64,000 bases of DNA from Thuidium tamariscinum (lineage: Eukaryota > Streptophyta > Bryopsida > Hypnales > Thuidiaceae), in NCBI GenBank assembly GCA_947034885.2, contig OX344751.2, forward strand, positions 10,850,001 through 10,914,000, written 5' to 3'. The notes under the pieces are model-generated. The model was given only the letters and a program-made list of their open reading frames with translations. It did not search any database and had not been told where the DNA came from. The position numbers were made by a program, and so were the translations under genes. Each line of letters starts with the position of its first letter. Position 1 is the first letter of the stretch. Positions 1 to 11,768 of the stretch are shown here, piece by piece.

Positions 1-343
1 TTGGCTGTTGCAAACTTTCTCCTGTAAACAATTATGTGAATGTAGTGAATGCACGTTTAGATTTCGCATGTGTGGTTGAAAATGGAAGTGTGGCCTTTGG
101 TTTTGTAGAAGTTCGAGATGTGTGCATATACTAAGTAAGCTTTTAAGGTGGAAGTTGATGTTTACTCAGTGTTCATCTACAGTCTACAGTAGTATGAGTG
201 GGGGGTCCCTGATTCTGCAATTTGCAAAATCTTGGACATTTTCAAGTGCATCTGAGGATTCAAATGCAAGGAGGCTTTTTCTTTGATAGAAGAAAGGTCA
301 TCAACATGAGACGGTTCGTCGATGGGGTTTACTTCGCAAGGTA
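1..343. other. AT-rich edge sequence, no gene seen
   Basis: No open frame here has recognisable protein similarity. The stretch ends where the first short inverted-repeat element begins. Confidence 0.4.
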
Positions 344-633
344 AGGTGGGTACTCCCGAAATCGCCACTCTCTGCTACTGTGTCTCAGTTGCTATTCCTA
401 GGCTGGTCAAATTTTCTTTTTTTTCTAGTTGGCATTGGGAAGTGAAAGGAGGTTCCAAGGCATCAAAAAACATGACATTTGGACACCGTATGCAAAAATT
501 ATGAAGGATCAAAGTTCTTTGTGTGTAGATGTTCTAAAATTAGTTCTTCAATAGACTTACATATTGATTCTGGAGATGTACAAAGAATAATGATGGAAAT
601 TTTAGGGAAGTTGCAATTTTGGGTGTAGCTACC
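344..633 (-). mobile_element. Short inverted-repeat element, family B, copy 1
   Basis: The left end reads AGGTGGGTACTCCCGAAATC and the right end (near 615-633) is an imperfect inverted match to it. The inner part, around 450-510, is the reverse complement of the core seen in the copies at 4361 and 16836, including the motif TATGCAAAA and the block that pairs with CCAAATGT..CATTCTTTGG. All copies are about 280-290 bp and none codes for protein, so this looks like a MITE. Exact ends are uncertain by a few bases. Confidence 0.55.
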
Positions 634-2595
634 GTAGGATCCTTCAAAACTGAAAAATTCATTGTCTGCTAATGAAGTATAATTTGAGTCATATATAGAC
701 AAATTGGTATCATACTTTAGTGAAGTTCAAAAATGATATATGATTGTTGTATGGAAAGTTATAAGAGGTTGAAGTTCAATCTACATCTTTAATTATGTGT
801 CTCTTTGTTGGCATTATGCAATATGCATCTATTTATTATCTACTCTTTAAGTCAAGTCAATTTTTATTAGAATTTAGAGAAGGCATTCTTGATATGAGAA
901 TGTTGGCTATCATGCTAGTGTTGCTATTTGTAAAGCTTGGAGGTTTCCTCTTAAGGTATTTTCACTTTTGGGTTCTCTTTTGGTAGAGTGAGAGAATGCT
1001 TGACTAACTTGTGAGTTACATTTAAGTTTTTTTTCCTTTATTAAGAGGGTGTTTACAATATCTTCTTGTATGACTTTGCGGAAAATATTTTGAATGACAA
1101 TTGTTGCTACATAGTGTGTTGTGTATGATGATTTCTAACTACATGACAATGTAAAGAAATTTGAAAATTTCTTCATTAATTTTGTAATACTTCTATGCTA
1201 AATCAATATGTTTGAAAATCAATATTCCATTAAAATTAATGACATTGGAAAAAATGCACAATAAATTTGTCATGCAACTCATTGCACTTTAACCCTTTTG
1301 GGCTATTTTATATTTGGGCTTGTTCAAACTTCATTAGATTTCTACATTAAAACATACATTTCAAAAGTAAATTTGATATTTTCACATGAAATAATATAAT
1401 TCTAAGTCTTTAAGGTAGAACCACCTATAACCAATCGGCCCCTCATAGCCAACCTAATGATGGACGTATTTCCAACCAAGGCTAGAATGAGTTTTTTTCT
1501 CAATTTTAAACTTGGGACTAAAAGTTCATGGCACATGTTCCAAAGTAGTGTGCAAAAAAGTAGAAAAGAGTGAGTAAAAATGTAGTTTTTTGTGTGATTG
1601 AAATTAGAAGACTCCATAGATTGGCATTTGGTCAAGTATACTTTATACCTTCCAAAATTCATAGTGATTTCAATTCATGTGATAAAATTACCAAAGTTTT
1701 TGCAATCCCCATCATTTTTATCTTTACACCTTTGAAAATATTTGTTTTACTTTGCACTACAATAGATCATGCCTAAAATACCTTAAATAAACGGTTACGG
1801 GTGGTTCCACTTTAATAGAGTTTTCTAACATTTACTAATATCAAATTGAATTTTATATGAATTTTTGAAAAAATTTCCTTGAAAATTTTACAGTACTTAC
1901 AAAAATGATTAAAGTATTGTAAAATAGTTAAGAAAAATTGAAATAATAGTGAAAACATTGAGGTATAATTGGTGTATTTTTGAGCTCACATTAAGAGAAA
2001 TTTGATAAAATCAAATCAAATTCAAAAGTGGTGTATTTTGAACTTTCAGATGCAATCTTCAAACTGTTACCAAAAAATTACAATTTTAGTAATTTAAAAA
2101 AAAATTAAAACTTAGTAAAAAGTAGATTATTAGAAATACATTTTTGTGATGAAGAAATAAAATATTTAAAATCAAGAACTATGTGAAAATTCAAATTTTG
2201 ACTTTCAAAATGCCCATTAGGCTTACATTGTCATGTAGAGGTTAACTTGCAAATGTCTATTTTATCTAAAGCATGATAGAATATAGTTATGTACAATACA
2301 AAAGTTATGAACTAAAAAACAGTTAAATATCCAAAACCTTGGGGATCCCAACTCCTTTCAAGTTAAATACTTTATGAATAACTTTGAGGTGCTTTTAAGG
2401 TACATGCTACTCATTGGCCTTGAAATTAAATGTTATATTGAATGTAGTAAGGCAATGTGATATGTCTATGTGTCTACATTAGATATCCGTTTTAAAAACA
2501 ATTCAATCCAAGTTTTTCTTTAAAAAATAAACATTAAAATTACAACATCAATTCAAAAAATAATAATAAGTGGTAAAATAAGGTAGTTTTAGATT
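634..2595. other. AT-rich intergenic DNA
   Basis: Only short open frames with no recognisable protein similarity are present. Base composition is strongly AT-rich with many A and T runs. It may hold old decayed repeats but no clear ends were found. Confidence 0.4.
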
Positions 2596-2842
2596 TTAAC
2601 CACTAAAGTTCTTTGACTAAATTTTCAACAAAAACACTCCAAAATTGTCATTTCTAGTACAAGTACCAAATTTTAGAAAAGAAACATTTCTAAATGCATG
2701 AAACTATAAGATTTTGATGGTACTAAGTTATTTTGAAAAATATTTAAAAAATTTTAAATTTTCTACCATGCAAATTGCGAGATTTTAGCACTTAAATTTC
2801 ACAAGGTGTAAGTGTGTCATGATATGCACATATTATTTTGTA
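2596..2842 (+). repeat. Partial copy of the 48.1-kb repeat (family Z)
   Basis: The sequence from about 2596 starts with TTTTAACCACTAAAG and follows the left end of the element at 48138 for about 220 bp (shared blocks such as CACTCCAAAA, CTATAAGAT and a CATG-GATTGC-like block). It is cut off by the element at 2843. Confidence 0.5.
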
Positions 2843-3207
2843 ACATAAGAGGATTTTTGGGCCCCCAGGAGACCGTTTCAGGGGTGTTCCCCGAAATTGT
2901 TCCCACTGCTGCAGACCAGCACCCTGCTGGTCTGAATTTTTGAATTTTCGAAAAAATTAAATTAAATTAAATTTTTCAAAAAACTTCAGATTGTATTAAG
3001 GAGGAAAAAAATGATTTAAAAAAATAATTTTTTTTTCAAAAAAATATTTTTAAAATATTTAATATTTAATTAAAATTAATAAAAATTTATTATTTTCTGA
3101 CGTGGCAGTCGCTCGACCACATCAGCATCGTGTTCCCAGAGTTCCCAATGCGTTCCCAGCGTTTGGGAACTCACAGTCTTGTACATGAGCTGAAAATCCT
3201 CTTATGT
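2843..3207. mobile_element. 365-bp MITE-like element with 15-bp inverted ends
   Basis: Both ends carry ACATAAGAGGATTTT in inverted orientation (2843-2857 and 3193-3207). The ends are GC-rich while the middle is extremely AT-rich. A perfect 10-bp-stem hairpin, CAGACCAGCA-CCC-TGCTGGTCTG, lies at 2912-2934. There is no coding capacity. No clean target duplication was recognised, so the superfamily is open. Confidence 0.65.
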
Positions 3208-3215
3208 GATACTTT

Positions 3216-3840
3216 CTTTTAACCCCTAAAGGACCAAGCTATATTTTAGGGCAATATAATAGTTATCATACAACAAGTGGATAAGGAATATCTTAACACC
3301 CATCAATTTCCACAACTTTTAACTACATGGTTAAAAAATTATTGCATAATATGTTTGTTTTTTTCAACTTGGGCAATTTAGGTAGATAAAAAAATCTCTT
3401 TTTCATAAAAAAGAAATTTAAGATTGGTTTTCAAGATCTCTAAGTATGTAGGAAGAATTTACTCATTCCATTTTGATCAATGACATGAAAATTGTGAGGA
3501 GTTCTAGTTTGCAGGCAGTTATAGACTTTTTTATTCTACAATAAACTTTGAAGCCCTTTATATAATCCAATATTTAATATTTTGGAAAAAATAAGAACAT
3601 TACATGTAGATTGCCTATTACAACATTATAACCGTTGGTATTAGTATTTTCCAATTCCATAAATAAATTCTTAATAATTTAGTATTTTGAATCATTCTCT
3701 AGTTCTTTCTATTGACTATCTTTTCCTATACGTTATGCAATTCCAAATGATCTAAAATGTTTCAAGATTGGATTCAACTTGCCTTGAAGGATGAATCCAA
3801 AAAAGCACAACCATTTTAAACACTTTTTTTATTCAAATGA
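3216..3840 (-). repeat. Inverted partial copy of the 48.1-kb repeat (family Z)
   Basis: Starts with TTAACCCCTAAAGGACCAAG. The block around 3490-3760 is the reverse complement of about 48450-48720, for example GAGGAGT..GGCA.TTAT and AATCATTCTCTA.TTCTTTCTA. It therefore carries the opposite end of the same family as the fragment at 2596. Confidence 0.5.
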
Positions 3841-4000
3841 AATGTCGTTTTAACTCTTATTGAAGGCAAATAGTACTAAGTACTTCTAGACACAAATGAT
3901 ACTATGCAAATATATTCATTTTTGTTTTTAGTAACTCCTCTCCAAAAATAAAATCTACATGTAAAGAACACTCTCAAATTCAAGTCATACCTAATCATCA

Positions 4001-4218
4001 TTAACCCTTAATGCCCTTGATTTTTTATATATTTTTGTTTATATCTTTATACATAAACATCTTTATTGCAATTTCTTGAAATTGGTCACTAAGGAAGGTT
4101 GTCTTTTCAAGGTTCAAGTATTACATTAGATGAATGAGAAGTTGGTTGGACTAAACATCGTTTGCAAGCCCTTTGTTCATCGCTTAGAATATGGATGTTG
4201 GAGCATTACAAGGTTATC
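4001..4218 (+). mobile_element. Short inverted-repeat element, family V
   Basis: Starts TTAACCCTTAATGCCC; the other end pairs with it imperfectly (AAGGTTATC near 4210-4218). A matching copy lies inverted at 41598-41826, with shared blocks such as CTTCTCATT, AAAAGACAACCTT and GATGAACAAAGGGCTT (seen here as its complement). It is non-coding. Confidence 0.5.
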
Positions 4219-4360
4219 GGTGACTACCTTGGTGTTTTTTGGTGTTTTTTGACACAAATGAAACGGAATTTCATTGCAAAGAAGTAAAATACAACTCACC
4301 AACCATGAGTGGCCTGGTGGAGACACATAGTGACTGCCTTAGTGTTTCTTTAACATATAA

Positions 4361-4650
4361 AGTGGGTACACCCAAAATCACACCTTGTCTAAAACTACCA
4401 TTATCATTTATTTTTTATTTCCAAAATCAATATGTACATATGTTGAAGAAACAACTTCAGAACATGTACCAAAAAAACTTTAACCCTTCATAACTTTTGC
4501 ATACAATATCCAAATGTTGCATTCTTTGGTGGGTTGGAACCTCTTCACACTTGCCTACAAGAAACTATGAAGATATGACGTGTACAATGTACTCCGTCGT
4601 AAATAGGCATAACAGCAAAAAGTGGCAGTCAGTTTGGTAGGTACCCACCT
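4361..4650 (+). mobile_element. Short inverted-repeat element, family B, copy 2
   Basis: The left end AGTGGGTACACCCAAAATCA is mirrored at the right end by GGTACCCACCT. The core holds TAACTTTTGCATACAATATC followed by CATTCTTTGG and GTAAATAGGCA, which recurs at 16836-17116 in the same direction and at 344-633 inverted. It is about 290 bp long and non-coding. Confidence 0.65.
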
Positions 4651-6951
4651 GATGTATGAATCAAGTGCAACTAACTTTAGCACACATGAGAAGATGAAGT
4701 CAAATCTCCATTTCGGCACTTTGAACCCGTGTCTGAACCCCCTGCTTTCCTTAGAAATTGACATCTTACTACGTTGAATGTCAAATGCTGACCCTACAAG
4801 CAAAGCCGGGTACAGAACACAGAGCAAGCTCATCACCCACAGTTGATATTGATGGCAGCGGGCCTCGTCAACGCAATACGTTACTAACTAAGCAACCAAC
4901 CAAGTGCTCACCATTGCCAGGTCTGTGTTTTTTGAGCAATATTTTGCAGGAAACCGAGACAAGAAAATTTCAAGCTCCAGGGAGTATCAGATTACAGATT
5001 CTTCCTTTTCTTTCTCAAAGGATGACATCACGAATGGCAACAAATCTTGGCCTCGTTTTACGTGAATGTACTGACGGTTTTGAGTGCATAGTTCTATGTT
5101 CTTTCTTATGTTTCATGTTTCCTCTAGATCCATCAATGGATGAAAGTAGATTCCTCACTCCAGTGAAGATTGCTTGAATCTGCACTGCACTGCTAGCAGT
5201 GAAAGAAAATTTATAGAAAAAAAACCCAATTGACTGTGCCTCCTCATGAAAGCGAGTTGAGAAGTAAGTTACAGCAGGCCTGTTCAATTTGCGGCCTTTG
5301 AATCAGTCAAGACCATGGTCGCTCATGATCATCACTTGGGAATTTGGGATTATCTCTTTCAAAAGCTCAATCTCAGCCACTCCTCCAGGACCAAGTCGTG
5401 CAGAAAAATTCTACGGTAAGTTAAATGACCTTTTCGTCTTGTAGCTTTGGTTTTAGAGCACGAGAAGAACGACATGTCAAACGGTGGCAACCACTGCCTT
5501 GCTCTCGACGTTGCAATTGTAATAGAAGTTTAAGTTAGTGCTGCTCCTCAAAATTGTTTCCTGCACTGATTCCTCCTTCACCGGCTTTGAGCAGCTTCCG
5601 ATCATGTCTGGTAGTGCATTTTAAAGGCATTGATAGTGCATAGCAATTTTATTCTATTTTGTCAATAGATAAGGATATACAGCAGCACAAAAACACATTG
5701 CACTTTTTGTTGGTTTCTGTAAAAGAAACTGAGGACAAGAATCTGCTTGAACCCAGCTTTTTAAAAGTCTTGTAAAGCAGGATACAAAATTAAATAGTGA
5801 TGCTGCCTTAGCTTGAACATTGTTTTGAACCAATTTTACAACGCTTAACGGAAACCCTAAAACCAAAACCCTTTCACACATGTTAGGTTCTTGCCCTTCC
5901 ACAGGACTGAGACTGTTTTGAAACAGTCTTAACCCTGTAACGTTGCTATGGACACAAACTAAAGTGTCTGATGGATGGTAGAGAGTGCTTCTGTAGAAGC
6001 GCACATGTTCATCTTTGGAAGTTTGTGTGAAAAAGGGGATGTCTTGCATAGTAGTTTGACCTGCAATAAGTATTCACTTGGGTGTTTTCTAACCTCTAAG
6101 AGAGTCTACAATGTTTTTGGGTTCAAGAATTTTATTGCCTTTTGAAGTGTTTTAGGTCTAAAGCTCACTAAGGTATAGAAATCTCAATTGTATGATCTTG
6201 TAGTAATATGTGTGTGTTGTAGATGATGTGAATCAAATTTGGAGTCATTATTTTGGCCCATGAATTGCAAGATTATGATTTTCCTAGCAACAAATTAGAG
6301 GTGAAATTTAATTTCTAAACACACTCAAATGAAAAAAACTTTAAACTATAAAGTGCTTTAATCAAACCACTACAATAAACACATTGGTGAAAGGAAATAT
6401 CATTCAAATGACTCATGGACTATGTTTGCAAAATGGTTTTGAAATGTCAACAAGTAGCAAAAAAAACCATCTATAATTGAACCTTTTATTGAAATACTCT
6501 TCAAACACTTTCCAAACTAAAAATTCATTGGAAATGAACACATGTACTTTCTACCTTCCACATATAGTAGCACTAAGATTGTATAACATGTCAACAATTT
6601 TCTAATTTTTTGGCAATTAATTGCACTTCCACTACAAAGAAATGCAATCCAAGATGACAAGTTTATGACACAAAATTGTCTATAATGACAACTCCCATGG
6701 TTGTGCATTGTTTTCTTGTCAATTTTTTATCAAGTTGTTGTCAAATTCTTAATCGGTATTTGATTCCCCCAATTTCAAGACAACAACTATTCATGAATGA
6801 CATGAAGGAAAACAAATGATTGTAAAGATAAATGGTTTGCCAAAAATTCAAGGAATTCATTGAGTATTATACCAATGTAATCTTTAACCATTTGACATTA
6901 ACATCTTGGTTTGAGTTGTCTATGGTGAAGATAAGCTCTCTATATAGACAT
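4651..6951. other. Intergenic DNA of mixed composition, no assigned gene
   Basis: The part at about 4700-6060 is less AT-rich than its surroundings and has open frames of 139 codons (4758-5177, plus) and 131 codons (5654-6049, minus). Neither shows a domain, membrane segment or family that I recognise, and no convincing splice partners were found. It could be a decayed gene or a non-coding transcript region. From 6060 on the DNA is AT-rich again. Confidence 0.35.
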
Positions 6952-7490
6952 GGGTGGTAGGAGGTAGAATTGAACAACTCATGTGGGATATGAAATTTAG
7001 AAGTTGTAAGAGCTCAACTGCTTACAATTAAGTTTGGAATAGGAATTGGATTAAAATTAGAATTCCAGACCTCATTTAGATATAATAGAATATCTTTTTT
7101 ATAAAAACTTTGAACTAAAAATAGGTGAAAAATCAAACCAAGTTTCATCTTCAAAAATCCATTTGACATTTTGAACCTCCAATCAAAAGTTACGGACAAA
7201 TTTCAAAGAGGAAGTTTTAAATTGTCAAAAAAAAATGTCCCTTTCAACTCCTCACTAAAATTTGTCCATAACTTTTGATTGAAGGCTTGAAATGTCAAAC
7301 AAATTTTTGGAAATGAAATTTGGTTTGATTTCCCACCTTTTGGATCAAAGTTTTTGTAAAATGATATTCTCATTGCCAAATTGTACAATTCTCATTTCAA
7401 AATTAACTATGAGCCCCGCTATGAGCGGTTGAGCTCTTACAACTTTTAAATTACATATCCGAGATGGATTGTTCTACCTCCTACCACCCC
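6952..7490. mobile_element. Fold-back element (about 540 bp)
   Basis: The ends are inverted copies of GGGTGGTAGGAGGTAGAA (left from 6952, right up to 7490). The match continues inward through GTTGTAAGAGCTCAAC and through the inner blocks near 7105-7200 and 7255-7350 (ACTTTTGATTG, TTTGGTTTGATTT). Arms of roughly 250 bp therefore fold on each other imperfectly. No protein is encoded; the open frames on the minus strand are by-products of the repeat. Confidence 0.65.
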
Positions 7491-7609
7491 ATTTATACAT
7501 AAATATCTTTTTTTCTCCACTTTAACCACAAAAAATAAATTATTCTTGGAGCAAAGCAAAGTAGTGGATGAATTCTACGTTTTTAAAAAAAAATTTATCA
7601 CTAGAAAAA

Positions 7610-7890
7610 AAAAGATTCACCACAATTAATTGCAATGCAACTACATATCCTATGCAACTACCCTGCAACTACAACCTTCTATGTTTATACCAAATTTGAT
7701 GTCTACATCGTTGTAGTCACAAAGTAATTGCAAAATGAAGTTTAGGGTTACATGAATGTAAAAGAAGATGAATTGTAAGCTATTCTACATCTAGTATTCA
7801 TCACAATTGTTGATGTGGACAACTTTACGTTCTATAGAGTCTAGTGTGTCCAATGAAAATTGCATATAATCTTAAATCAACTACAATTCA
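7610..7890. repeat. Degenerate GCAACTAC-type short repeat
   Basis: The motif GCAACTAC and near variants recur in this stretch. The same motif resumes to the right of the inverted-repeat element at 8424-8600, which suggests the element inserted into a simple-repeat tract. Confidence 0.4.
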
Positions 7891-8423
7891 ACTACACTAA
7901 TGATGATATTTAGTGTTGGATTACAATTAGTGTTTTTACCACCTTACCAGCTGCAACACTAAATCTGAACTGTAGGACAATTAGTGTTGTGTTAAACTTC
8001 AATCAGAGTTGTCATATCGGACCGACTGCAAAGTTCAAAGCTCTGTAACTTTTGCAAAACAAATCTGAATCGGACATATGATATGTTTTTTGGCATCTAC
8101 AATTTTTAGATTGCCAAAAAACATATCATATGTCCGATTCAGATTTGTTTTGCAAAAGTTACAGAGCTTTGAACTTTGCAGTAAAAAATTGTCCGATATG
8201 ACAACTCTGACTTCAATGCACCGCCTCCACTTTCTCTTCTCTTCCCTTCCCATTAATGTGTTCTAACACTAAATGTAAACCTTTTCAGATTTCAGATTTA
8301 CTATGGAGTACATTTAGTGTTTGAATTGACATTTAATGTTACTTACTTTCATAGGGTAATTGGCTTTTAGTGTATGCCTTCGTATTTAGTGTACAAGACA
8401 CTAAATATCATCATTAGTGTAGT
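7891..8423. mobile_element. MITE-like element with 26-bp perfect inverted ends
   Basis: Positions 7891-7916 and 8398-8423 are perfect inverted copies (core CACTAATGATGATATTTAG). Many subterminal ACACTAAAT / TAGTGTT motifs sit inside both ends, a pattern usual for binding sites of a transposase. The ends start with CACTA, but the flanking bases do not give a clear 3-bp duplication; a TA on each side is equally possible. A long hairpin (8003-8210) is nested inside. There is no transposase, so it would depend on another element. Confidence 0.7.
8003..8210. repeat. Near-perfect hairpin (about 95-bp arms)
   Basis: Left arm 8003-8096 and right arm 8115-8210 are almost exact reverse complements around a loop of about 18 bases. 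Overlapping open frames on both strands exist only because the sequence is palindromic. A transcript through it would give one long, almost fully paired hairpin. Confidence 0.8.
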
Positions 8424-9860
8424 GAGCAACTACAGTGCAACTAACATTCAGCTAATGAGTAACTATAGTGCAACTATTTTTCCAACTATCACATGATTAG
8501 AATTCAACTAGTGAGCAACTAGAATGCAATTAGAATTCAAATAATAAGCAATTAAAGTACAACCAAGAAACAGCTACTATATAACTAAGAAACAACTAAT
8601 ATCAAGTCTTAAAAATCAATTGTTTCATATCAGTTGTCAAAAGTACCATTAGATTAAACATACAAGAATCATAAATTATAGCATTCTTATATAATGAATT
8701 TTGATGATGAAAATTTGATATTTCTATACTTTGTAGATTTTTACAACTTATAGATTTCTATCATCTATAGAAATCTATAAATATTTAAACTCTAAGAAAT
8801 TAAAGAACCTACAAAATTGTAAAATTTTCTAAAGTGGTGAGACCTATCAATATTGATATTTGGATTGGTAATCTAAAAAAGAAGATAGATTTAAAATTCT
8901 AAAATATACAAATCATTGAGATTAAAATTTCAAAATCTACAAATAAATCAATTGCAAACCAATCACCAAAAGCAAGTTCCACATTAGCAACTACGTCAGA
9001 AGAATTCATAGATGAAGTTCTATACAAGTTGTCGGATGAAAAACAACCACTTGTAATGTCACCACCTCCACAGTTCAATAAACAAAGTTGCTCACTTCCC
9101 AAAATGATCCCTCAAATCCACTGTTAGTTACACTTGTCCTTCTAATGCTCATCATTTGGAGTATCACCTCCTTCTTCGCTATTTGATTTCTCTTTCCAAA
9201 GTAGGGGTCGGTTTTTTTAGGAGTGGTCGATTTTTGGTGTGCCTTATGCAAACTAACTTATGCTCTTTTATTGATGAATGAACCGAGTGAGCAAAGGATG
9301 AACCGACGACAGAGACATTCATCCACCGGGACACATCCATGGATTCTCTCTCATCTGGCCCTACTCTGCCGTCCTAAAGGCTCTGAAGACTTTCTCATGC
9401 ATCAGTTGCTCCTTACACTTCACCAGCCCCCCATTCTCAACTGTTTTCTCCCCTTCTCGTACAGATTCTTGCGACGGAGTTACGAGCTCTGCGGCCGGCG
9501 GAATCTTCAGCCCGCGACCACCAGGTGTCGAAGGAGATCAAATTTTTCCGTTCCTTACAAGCGCCATTACATTGATACAACACAGCTTCTTGCATTTCAC
9601 TTGGCAAACGTCCGAGTCCATAGGAGTTTAATCCAAATTTTGCAGCCATGATATATACTTCGATCACGATTTCTCTCTTCTCAATTTCGTGCTGACTTTG
9701 CTTTGCTCGGAATTGAGGTTGCAAGCGGAATTGGTTGAGTAGGCACTCGCCAAGAACTAAAGACGAGCTAGCAAGAGGAGAATTAAAGATCGAACTAGGC
9801 GATTTGAGGTTTGTAGACTGAAGCAGATTCTATACTCTTGAGAAATTTGAAGATAGAAGG
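8424..9860. other. Simple-repeat tract, then leader region of the 9.86-kb gene
   Basis: 8424-8600 carries GTGCAACTA-like repeats. 8600-9130 is AT-rich with no gene seen. From about 9280 the GC content rises and stays high through the small gene at 9861, which suggests that 9280-9860 is promoter and 5' leader. An open frame at 9223-9651 has no recognisable domain and is likely chance. Confidence 0.4.
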
Positions 9861-10154
9861 ATGGACGAGAGACCGTATGAGAATTACTATACGACGCAAA
9901 CACAGCAGAGGCGAATGCAGAGTCCGGGAGCTGTGTCGCGGCCTATGAGCAGCTTCTTGGCGGGCTTCGACGGGGAGCATGTGGCGATGTGCTTCGTGTC
10001 GGCGATCGTCATCTACGGGGCGGGCTACATCATCGCGCGCTTGTTCTATAGCGGTATCATGTTCTTCCTGGCGGTCGGGCTCATCATCTTCTTCATCATG
10101 CAGGTTGTGGATGGCGTGGATAAATCCGTCAGGGACTATAACAAGGTATATTAA
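9861..10154 (+). CDS. Small two-membrane-segment protein, unknown function
   Basis: A 97-residue open frame that starts at an ATG. The N-terminal 35 residues are polar (MDERPYENYY...). Two hydrophobic stretches follow, about residues 45-60 (CFVSAIVIYGAGYIIA) and 65-80 (MFFLAVGLIIFFIMQ), then a short charged tail VDGVDKSVRDYNKVY. This predicts a small hairpin-like membrane protein with both ends on the same side. The frame stands out from its surroundings by higher GC, which supports real coding. I do not recognise the family. The last codons (AAG then GTATAT) could also be a splice donor, so the C-terminus may differ. Confidence 0.6.
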   Translation: MDERPYENYYTTQTQQRRMQSPGAVSRPMSSFLAGFDGEHVAMCFVSAIVIYGAGYIIARLFYSGIMFFLAVGLIIFFIMQVVDGVDKSVRDYNKVY

Positions 10155-11768
10155 TTAAGAGTCGGACATACTTAGCTAGTTGAGTTAGTAGAAATTCTGT
10201 TATAATTGCAGAATTTTTTCTTTCCGCTCTTTATCCTTACTTGAAATTGAAGAGAGACCAAACTCCTTCAGTCTAGGGAGGAGGCTTTTAAATTATGATG
10301 TAATCTTTTCAAGATCACAACACTGTAAAATCTGAAGTGATCATGCTTCTTGAATGTTTTCGCGAACTTTGTATTGATTTCTCGATCTTTCTTGACGAGG
10401 TTAAATTTTAATTGAGCTTCGACCTACTCTGGCCTCGGCCGAATTAATTAAATTGGCAGTTAGTTCGCTAATTATGTGCTTCCTCACTTCATCGGCCGGA
10501 TAATTTTGCAAGTTCTAAACCAGTAGTTGCATTCGACTTGTGTGAACATGCTTGAGTACGTTGGTCCAATTTCAGAATTTCTCCTTGAGGATGAAGAGCG
10601 GAAGAATCATTTTCTGGAAAGTTGTTTGAATTGCCGATCTTAATACTCTTCATGATCTCGTGAATGATCAAGCATCAAGTTCTTGGATTTGCATAATTCT
10701 TCTTGTAGTAATTAAGACGATCAAATCAAGTTCAGGTGCCTCTGCTGCTTAAACAGGACTCACCTGTAGAACGAAGAGATAGACAAGGATCGAAGGACAT
10801 CTCAACAACCGCCATGGCTTAACTATCCTCTGCTCATGCTTGATGCATATGCTACGATTCCACAGTAAGTCCCTTGCATAGGTGAGACCAGGACCATTTT
10901 CCCCTCGATTAAGTACTTCACAGGGATGGTCTGTGGCAGACGCTATCCGAGCACTGTGCATTCGATAGACATAGTAGACATAGTCAGGCTTAGATTATAT
11001 TTCAACCGCAGTAAGTTACGAAAAAAATTAAGATGTTGATTCCGAAGTTTTAAAAGAATGTCATCTCAATGTGCAGAGTCCTCGGAATTTCAAAAGATTC
11101 AAAGACTTAGTCCAGTAAACATAATATATTTGGTCGTGAATGTATAGTAGAGGTGCTTCAATGACTGAATCTTATCTTCAAACTAAGGCCACCATCTTTT
11201 TCCCTCAAAATATTCGTTCTTGTGTGGCTCGATATATAGTGAGACTGGAAACTGAATAATATCAGCAACCCTAAATCTGAAGTTTTCATGTGCGTTTCTT
11301 GTAGCTGCTATATTCTAAGGATGAAGGGCATATTTATTAGAATGTTAAAGAAATCCCATGATCGACAGCTAACTGAATAAAAAGAATTTTCAGCCACAAC
11401 TGAATTGTAGACAGGAAATACTAGACCTTACTAAGCCATTTCCCTCCCCATTTTTCCTAATGTGCTGGCAAGACAACAATTTATTATGTCTAGGATTCTT
11501 CCTGGTTACTGGAATCCATGATGTTAAAATCATTTCAGACTCTTACTTGACTGATTTTTTGTGTGGTGGCCGCTGACACTGACTTTATATAAAACAGTGA
11601 AGAAGCGTCTTCCAACTTCTCTCAGGCTTGATTCATAACATTCAGATTGCCCTTCAGGATCGATCTCTTTGCCTTGATCATGCATTGCAGCCCGTTATTT
11701 TATCACTGTAAACTGTTGAAACTCTTGAAGTAAAGCTTCGTTTTGAGTCCTGTAGCATTGCATTGACA
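10155..11768. other. 3' flank of the small gene; nothing further assigned
   Basis: Moderate GC at first, then increasingly AT-rich. Open frames at 10489-10671 and 10749-10961 (minus) have no recognisable features. A TATATAAAA-like box lies near 11583, but no gene downstream of it could be recognised. Confidence 0.35.

Noticed and set aside
4758-5177. 139-codon open frame as a gene
   Set aside because: Sequence shows no recognisable domain and the opposite strand is also open here; kept only as an unassigned region.
8035-8266. Overlapping open frames on both strands (62 and 72 codons)
   Set aside because: They mirror each other because the DNA is a near-perfect hairpin; no protein feature is present.
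7891-8423. Assignment to CACTA (CMC) transposons
   Set aside because: The ends begin with CACTA, but no matching 3-bp target duplication is visible, so the superfamily is left open.
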